Assembly: GCA_937907035.1 (NCBI GenBank)
Contig: CALCTX010000046.1
Location: 1 to 6,979, forward strand
DNA: 6,979 nt
Direction of reading: 5' to 3'
Source of the DNA: an uncultured Selenomonadales bacterium
GTDB taxonomy: Bacteria; Bacillota_C; Negativicutes; Selenomonadales; Selenomonadaceae
Under the pieces are notes generated by a model. It was not told the DNA's origin. It searched no databases and was given only the letters and a program-made list of their open reading frames with translations. This document shows, one piece after another, positions 6,959 to 6,979 of the stretch; positions within the stretch are counted from its first letter, which is position 1; each line of letters begins with the position of its first letter. The position numbers and the translations under genes were made by a program.

Positions 6959-6979
6959 TTTCTTTCCCGTGCGCGTTTC

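Overview
The window holds five genes, all on the minus strand, packed tightly (gaps of about 40 to 135 bases). The mix points to a diderm Firmicute of the Negativicutes type (Selenomonas, Megasphaera, Dialister, Phascolarctobacterium and relatives). Strong purine-rich AGGAGG-type ribosome sites and a clostridial-looking membrane sensor sit beside a true outer-membrane autotransporter with a C-terminal beta-barrel. This placement is an inference; the sequence does not identify a genus.

In transcription order (right to left) the window reads as follows. First comes an NhaC-family secondary transporter (5594-6958), whose real start may lie past the right edge. Forty bases later is an exported type B carboxylesterase with an intact Ser-Glu-His triad (3841-5553). 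After a 97-base gap from the esterase stop to the next start comes a small iron-sulfur flavoprotein (3180-3749) with a compact CxxCxxCx6C cluster motif. Next is a large autotransporter (573-3092) with a signal peptide, a repeat-rich passenger predicted to be a beta-solenoid, and a barrel ending in phenylalanine. Last is the N-terminal part of a multi-pass membrane protein (1-439, cut by the left edge) that resembles the sensory half of clostridial diguanylate cyclases.

The transporter and esterase look like one operon, possibly read through into the flavoprotein. A plausible but unproven reading is a small ester-using module: an envelope esterase cleaves a substrate, an ion-coupled transporter moves the carboxylate or balances ions, and a cytoplasmic flavoprotein handles a redox step. 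The autotransporter may have its own extended -10 promoter, and an 11-base-pair inverted repeat lies just after its stop codon. The partial sensor gene has its own candidate promoter.

No RNA gene, insertion sequence, CRISPR array or attachment site was seen, and no stretch over 300 bases lacks a gene. I found no clearly new biological system. The points most worth a second look are the 78-base in-frame repeats of the passenger, the altered C-terminal motif of the NhaC-type transporter, and the transporter-esterase-flavoprotein grouping.
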